A stretch of 9,853 nucleotides of DNA from contig QEUW01000299.1 in NCBI GenBank assembly GCA_003577005.1, forward strand, positions 1 to 9,853. The letters run 5' to 3'. The notes below the pieces were generated by a model. The model ran no database searches, was not told the DNA's origin, and was given only the letters and a program-made list of their open reading frames with translations. Positions within the stretch are counted from its first letter, which is position 1. Each line of letters opens with the position of its first letter. A program made the translations under genes and the position numbers. This document shows positions 7,031 to 9,853 of the stretch, piece by piece. This stretch comes from Chloroflexota bacterium (lineage in GTDB: Bacteria > Chloroflexota > Anaerolineae > Caldilineales > Caldilineaceae).

Positions 7031-8431
7031 CTACTTCTGATCCACAGAATATTTCAGTGCAGCCGCGGCCGCTCGCTCGCCCGATTCGATACAGTCGGGA
7101 ATCCCAACCCCGCGATAGGCGGCGCCGGCCAGAAAGAGCCCCGGTGTCTGCGCCAGCCGCTGCTCGATCTGCGCCAGCCGTTCGGGGTGGCCGAGCAGGT
7201 ATTGAGGCATGGCGTTTGGCCAGCGGTGGATCCACATACGGTTGGGCAAGGCAGTAACACCCAGCGTGGATTCGACCTCTGCACGGGCCAACTCTAATAA
7301 TTCGTCGTCGCTCAACTGCGTTACATCTCTCCGGCCATAGCGCCCGGCATAGACGCGCAGCAGCGCATGACCGGCCGGGACCCGCCCATCCCATTTGCTC
7401 GATGTCCAGGTGCAGGCGAGCAGGTCGGTCCCTTCTACTTGGGGGATCACATAGCCATAGCCGTCGAGCGGGTGCGACAGATCGCGTTCGGCAAAGGCCA
7501 GGCTGACGATCGCCGCCGACGCATAGGGAATCTGCGCGTGCAGATCGGCGAGCAGCGGGTCCAAATCGGCCAGCAGCCGGGCGGTAACAAAGGCCGGCGT
7601 CGCCAGAATGACGGCATCGGCTGCAACCGTAGCCCCATCGCCAAGCGCGACGCTGTAGCCATTGCCCTGCCGGCACACACACTCTACCGCTACGCCCGTG
7701 CGGAACACCGTGCGAGACAGGCGCGCCTGAATCGTCTCGACCAACGTCGCCATCCCCCCTGGAAGCGAGACAAAGGGAGGATAGGGCGGATTTTGGGTTT
7801 GTGATGACGCGCTTGCGGTGAGGCCCCTCAGCAGGCTGCCGTGTTTGAGTTCGAGTTGGCGTAGCTGGGGGAAAGTGGCGGCCAGGCTCAGTTGGTCGCC
7901 GTCCCCGGCATAGATGCCGCTCATAAGCGGCTCCACCAGTTGCTCATATACTTCGCTCCCTAACCGCCGGGTAACGAAGTGCGCCACCGATTCATCGCCA
8001 TTGGCCGGGACCGGGGGCAAGGTCGCCTCCTGCGCCAACCGGTTACGACCGGCCGGCGAGATCAGCGTGCTGTTGCTCAACGCATCCAGATTGGTCGGGA
8101 TCATCCCAGTAAGCCCGGAAGGCAACCGGTGCAACTGACCGTGGCGGCGGACAAAGGTCTTCTCGTGTTCGGGGCGGCGGCCGTGGAGCTGGCTCGCCAG
8201 ACCCAATTCCTGGCACAACCCCACCCCGCGCGGTTTGCGCGAGAGAAAGCTGTCCGGCGCACCCTCGACGACAAAGCCGTCCGCGCGCTCGGTCAGGATC
8301 TTGCCGCCCAGGCGTGGCTCGCGCTCGATGAGCGTCACCGCCACATCGCCGCCCGCCACCTGTTCGCAGCGGTAGGCCGCCGCCAGCCCGGCGATCCCCC
8401 CGCCGATGATTACGATCCGTTTTGTATGCAT
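7031..8431 (-). CDS. hemY: HemY-type FAD-dependent protoporphyrinogen / coproporphyrinogen III oxidase
   Basis: The 466-residue flavoprotein oxidises a porphyrinogen to the porphyrin with oxygen. In the classical route the substrate is protoporphyrinogen IX; in the coproporphyrin route (then called cgoX) it is coproporphyrinogen III. Seen in the sequence: the FAD Rossmann motif GGGIAG at 10-15, E36 ending strand 2 (ribose contact), RLGGK at 40-44, EGAPDSFLSRKP in the substrate region, and the C-terminal FAD motif from residue 431, which includes LAGAAYRGVGIPDC. No signal peptide or membrane helix is seen. The start at 8431 fits the motif spacing, but the ribosome site is weak (AAAGA). The gene lies between hemH, from which a repeat-filled spacer separates it, and hemA, 27 bp downstream. 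Which substrate it uses cannot be read from the sequence alone. Confidence 0.95.
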   Translation of the reverse strand: MHTKRIVIIGGGIAGLAAAYRCEQVAGGDVAVTLIEREPRLGGKILTERADGFVVEGAPDSFLSRKPRGVGLCQELGLASQLHGRRPEHEKTFVRRHGQLHRLPSGLTGMIPTNLDALSNSTLISPAGRNRLAQEATLPPVPANGDESVAHFVTRRLGSEVYEQLVEPLMSGIYAGDGDQLSLAATFPQLRQLELKHGSLLRGLTASASSQTQNPPYPPFVSLPGGMATLVETIQARLSRTVFRTGVAVECVCRQGNGYSVALGDGATVAADAVILATPAFVTARLLADLDPLLADLHAQIPYASAAIVSLAFAERDLSHPLDGYGYVIPQVEGTDLLACTWTSSKWDGRVPAGHALLRVYAGRYGRRDVTQLSDDELLELARAEVESTLGVTALPNRMWIHRWPNAMPQYLLGHPERLAQIEQRLAQTPGLFLAGAAYRGVGIPDCIESGERAAAAALKYSVDQK

Positions 8432-8457
8432 ACTGTCTTTCGCAAGTTTTATGACCG

Positions 8458-8540
8458 GTGATGCGTGATAAGTGACGAGTGAAATTCACTCCTCACTCGT
8501 CACTTATCACGCATCACTCCTCACGCATCACTTATCACTT
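8458..8540. repeat. Perfect 25-bp inverted repeat plus direct repeats between hemH and hemY
   Basis: The arm 8458-8482 is exactly complementary to 8493-8517, with a 10-nt loop; GAGTGAAATTCACTC forms an inner palindrome (8477-8491). Past the right arm, TCACGCATCACT (8507-8518) recurs at 8521-8532, and CACTTATCAC (8501-8510) recurs at 8529-8538. The repeats end at the hemH stop codon (8539-8541). On the minus-strand transcript this is a strong stem between the hemH stop and the hemY start. It has no T-run, so it is more likely an mRNA stability or processing element, or a mobile repeat, than a terminator (inference). Confidence 0.85.
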
Positions 8541-9480
8541 ACATCCACTTCCCCGCCCGCTCCTCGATCAACTCGGCCAGCGTCTCGATGTAGAGCGGGT
8601 CGTCGTTGAGCGCCGGTGGCCGTTCGAGGCGAACACCAAGTTCGCGCGCCACGCTCTGCGCTTTGATATCGATGTCGTACAGGATCTCCACATGGTCGGA
8701 GACAAAACCCACGGGTATACTGACGATATTTTTGACGCCTTGTTCCACCAGATCGGGGATATGCTCCTCGATCTGCGGCCCCAGCCACGGCTCTGGGCTG
8801 CGACCGGCCGATTGGTAGCTCCACGACCACTGATCATCCCGCAAACCGGCGCGTTTGGCGACCAGTTGCGCCGTCTCGCGCAGTTGTTGATCGTAAGGGT
8901 CACCCATCTTGAGGATGCGTTCGGGCAGGCTGTGGGCGCTGAAGATCACATGGACGTTGGCCCGCTCGGTGGCCGGCCAGCGGCTCAGCCCATCCTGTAC
9001 TCGATTGGCTAGCGCCTGGATATATTTTGGCGCGTCGTGATAGCTGGCAATATGGCTAAATTCAATCTGGCCGCGATACATGGCAAGCCCATCGGCGATC
9101 TTCTCCTGATATTTGGCGATGCTCAACTTGCTAAAGTGGGGCGCCAACACCAGGCCTATGGCGTGGGTGATGCCGTCGTCCAGCATCTGGCCGACCACTT
9201 CTTCGATCCAGGGCGACCAATGGCGCATGCCCAAATAACAGCGGAAGCGCTGCGAGTCAAGCCGTTCCTGCACCGCCGCCACCTGGCGTTGTGAGATCCC
9301 CAATAAGGGCGACTTGCCACCGATTTGGGCGTAATTGTGCGTGATCTCCTCCAGCACAGCGGGCGTCGTCGGTCGCCCGGCGCGGATGTCGGCCAGGTAA
9401 CCGGGAATCTCGGCCAGCGTGTTGGGCCCGCCGTAGGCCATGATCAAAACGCCGATGGGATAATGTATGTTCTGAATCAC
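8539..9480 (-). CDS. hemH: Ferrochelatase, Bacillus-like (protoporphyrin or coproporphyrin type)
   Basis: The 313-residue soluble enzyme inserts ferrous iron into a porphyrin. Seen in the sequence: N-terminal GVLIMAYGGP, with Y16 matching Tyr13 of Bacillus subtilis HemH; GGKSPL at 54-59; LAPHFSKLS at 112-120; the catalytic histidine H183 in FSAHSLPE; SAGRSPEPWLGP at 224-235; and the catalytic acid E265 in PVGFVSDHVEILYD. H183 and E265 fall almost exactly where B. subtilis has H183 and E264. No C-terminal membrane helix or [2Fe-2S] cysteines are seen. The start is a GTG at 9480 with GGAG 7 nt before it. The frame stays open to 9531, but those extra codons come from the intergenic repeat. Bacillus-like enzymes are coproporphyrin ferrochelatases (CpfC), so that activity is possible. 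Confidence 0.95.
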   Translation of the reverse strand: MIQNIHYPIGVLIMAYGGPNTLAEIPGYLADIRAGRPTTPAVLEEITHNYAQIGGKSPLLGISQRQVAAVQERLDSQRFRCYLGMRHWSPWIEEVVGQMLDDGITHAIGLVLAPHFSKLSIAKYQEKIADGLAMYRGQIEFSHIASYHDAPKYIQALANRVQDGLSRWPATERANVHVIFSAHSLPERILKMGDPYDQQLRETAQLVAKRAGLRDDQWSWSYQSAGRSPEPWLGPQIEEHIPDLVEQGVKNIVSIPVGFVSDHVEILYDIDIKAQSVARELGVRLERPPALNDDPLYIETLAELIEERAGKWM

Positions 9481-9487
9481 GAACCAA

Positions 9488-9491
9488 CTCC
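9488..9491 (-). promoter_or_regulatory. Ribosome binding site of hemH
   Basis: Read on the minus strand this is GGAG, 7 nt before the GTG at 9480. It supports a GTG start and excludes the repeat-derived upstream codons. Confidence 0.6.
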
Positions 9492-9498
9492 GTTCATA

Positions 9499-9640
9499 AA
9501 CGTAGAACGTAGAGCGTAGATGTACTGACAAATCAAATTGGGTAGCCGTATGGAGGTGCGACGCACTTCGTCAAGTGCGTCGCACCTGGGTAGAACGGGC
9601 GACTACTTGTTCTACGTTCTACGTTCTACGCTCTATGTTC
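9499..9640. repeat. Nested inverted repeats filling the hemE-hemH spacer
   Basis: AACGTAGAACGTAGA (9499-9513) is exactly complementary to TCTACGTTCTACGTT (9611-9625). These 15-bp outer arms flank the separate hairpin at 9554-9587. Both arms are built from a 7-8-bp unit (GAACGTA with variants GAGCGTA and GAACATA), and the right side continues with degenerate units to about 9640. These units supply the last codons and the TAG stop of hemE (Glu-His-Arg-Ala-stop). The same unit family is seen at 4375-4430. Confidence 0.75.
9554..9587. repeat. Perfect 15-bp hairpin, second copy of the dispersed palindrome core
   Basis: AGGTGCGACGCACTT (9554-9568) and AAGTGCGTCGCACCT (9573-9587) pair at all 15 positions with the loop CGTC. 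The core differs from the one at 2424-2456 at two stem positions and in the loop. TGTACTGACA (9521-9530) lies 31 bp before GGAGGTGC, against 32 bp in the other copy. The matching outer right arm of the first copy is absent here. Confidence 0.85.
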
Positions 9641-9853
9641 GCGTACATAGTCTACCAGCCGTTGCACATTCTCCACCGGGGTTGGCGGCAGAATGCCGTG
9701 CCCCAAGTTGAAAATGTGGCCGGGGCGGCCCGCAGCCTGCCCCAGCACCTCATCGATGCGGGCTTTGAGTTCACGCCACGGGGCCAGCAGCGCGACTGGG
9801 TCGAGATTGCCCTGCACCGGTCTGCCATAGCCGATCTGGCGCCACGACCAATC
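9626..9853 (-). CDS. hemE: Uroporphyrinogen decarboxylase, C-terminal part (5' end outside window)
   Basis: HemE removes four carboxyl groups from uroporphyrinogen III to give coproporphyrinogen III. Only the last 75 residues are visible; the frame is open to the window edge, so the gene continues beyond it. The C-terminal family signatures are clear: DW at the very edge (cf. DW in the last third of HemE), VQGNLDP, then RPGHIFNLGHG, ILPPTPVENV and a final helix. The usual enzyme is about 340-350 residues, so roughly the last fifth is present; the substrate aspartate in the N-terminal half lies outside. The final four residues and stop are encoded by the GAACGTA-type repeat, which suggests the original C-terminus was replaced or trimmed by it (inference). 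It is the first haem gene of the cluster as seen, 145 bp upstream of hemH. Confidence 0.95.
   Translation of the reverse strand, partial: DWSWRQIGYGRPVQGNLDPVALLAPWRELKARIDEVLGQAAGRPGHIFNLGHGILPPTPVENVQRLVDYVREHRA

Noticed and set aside
7011..7682. Minus-strand frame of 223 codons overlapping hemY
   Set aside because: It is in another frame of hemY, whose C-terminal FAD motif is intact; it has the Arg/Cys-rich composition of an out-of-frame translation.
7979..8461. Plus-strand frame of 160 codons opposite the start of hemY
   Set aside because: It runs antisense to the conserved FAD-binding region and into the inverted repeat; no motif.
8458..8540. Possible CRISPR-like array
   Set aside because: The repeated pieces are adjacent or inverted, with no spacers of regular length and no cas genes.
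9481..9531. N-terminal extension of hemH up to 9531
   Set aside because: The codons come from GAACGTA repeats, while ferrochelatases begin close to the GVLIMAYG strand and a GGAG site precedes the GTG at 9480.

Overview
The window looks like a chromosomal segment of a GC-rich bacterium. Its intergenic spacers are full of short palindromic repeats, and its haem genes are Bacillus-like in order and sequence. I would guess Chloroflexota (Anaerolineae/Caldilineae-like). That is an impression from gene content and repeat style; there is no rRNA or other marker to confirm it.

Left half (about 1-4368, plus strand): four genes of carbohydrate or sugar-acid metabolism. They are a Gfo/Idh/MocA oxidoreductase (73-1296), a classical short-chain dehydrogenase (1444-2310), an HpcH/HpaI-family class II aldolase (2525-3307) and an Ldh_2-type malate/L-lactate dehydrogenase-like enzyme (3304-4368). 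The last two overlap by 4 bp (ATGA) and are surely co-translated. The first two are separated by spacers of 147 and 214 bp that carry repeats, so a single operon is plausible but not shown. Two dehydrogenases, a 2-keto-acid aldolase and a keto-acid or imine reductase would suit a non-phosphorylative sugar or sugar-acid breakdown route. The actual substrate cannot be read from the sequence.

Right half (4429-9853, minus strand): a haem biosynthesis cluster transcribed right to left as hemE (cut by the window edge), hemH/cpfC, hemY/cgoX, hemA, hemL. HemA and HemL make 5-aminolevulinate from glutamyl-tRNA (C5 pathway). HemE makes coproporphyrinogen III. HemY and HemH carry out oxidation and iron insertion. 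The order hemE-hemH-hemY matches the Bacillus subtilis hemEHY operon, and the ferrochelatase is Bacillus-like, so the coproporphyrin-dependent route is worth testing. hemB, hemC, hemD and chdC/hemQ are not in the window. hemA and hemL overlap by 8 bp.

The two halves converge at 4369-4428. The least explained material is intergenic. Five spacers hold short tandem or inverted repeats (1347-1373, 2383-2496, 4375-4430, 8458-8540, 9499-9640). Two contain copies of the same palindrome, and three end exactly at or within the stop codon of a haem gene. I see no RNA gene, CRISPR array, intact insertion sequence, prophage or defence gene, and no convincing new protein system.
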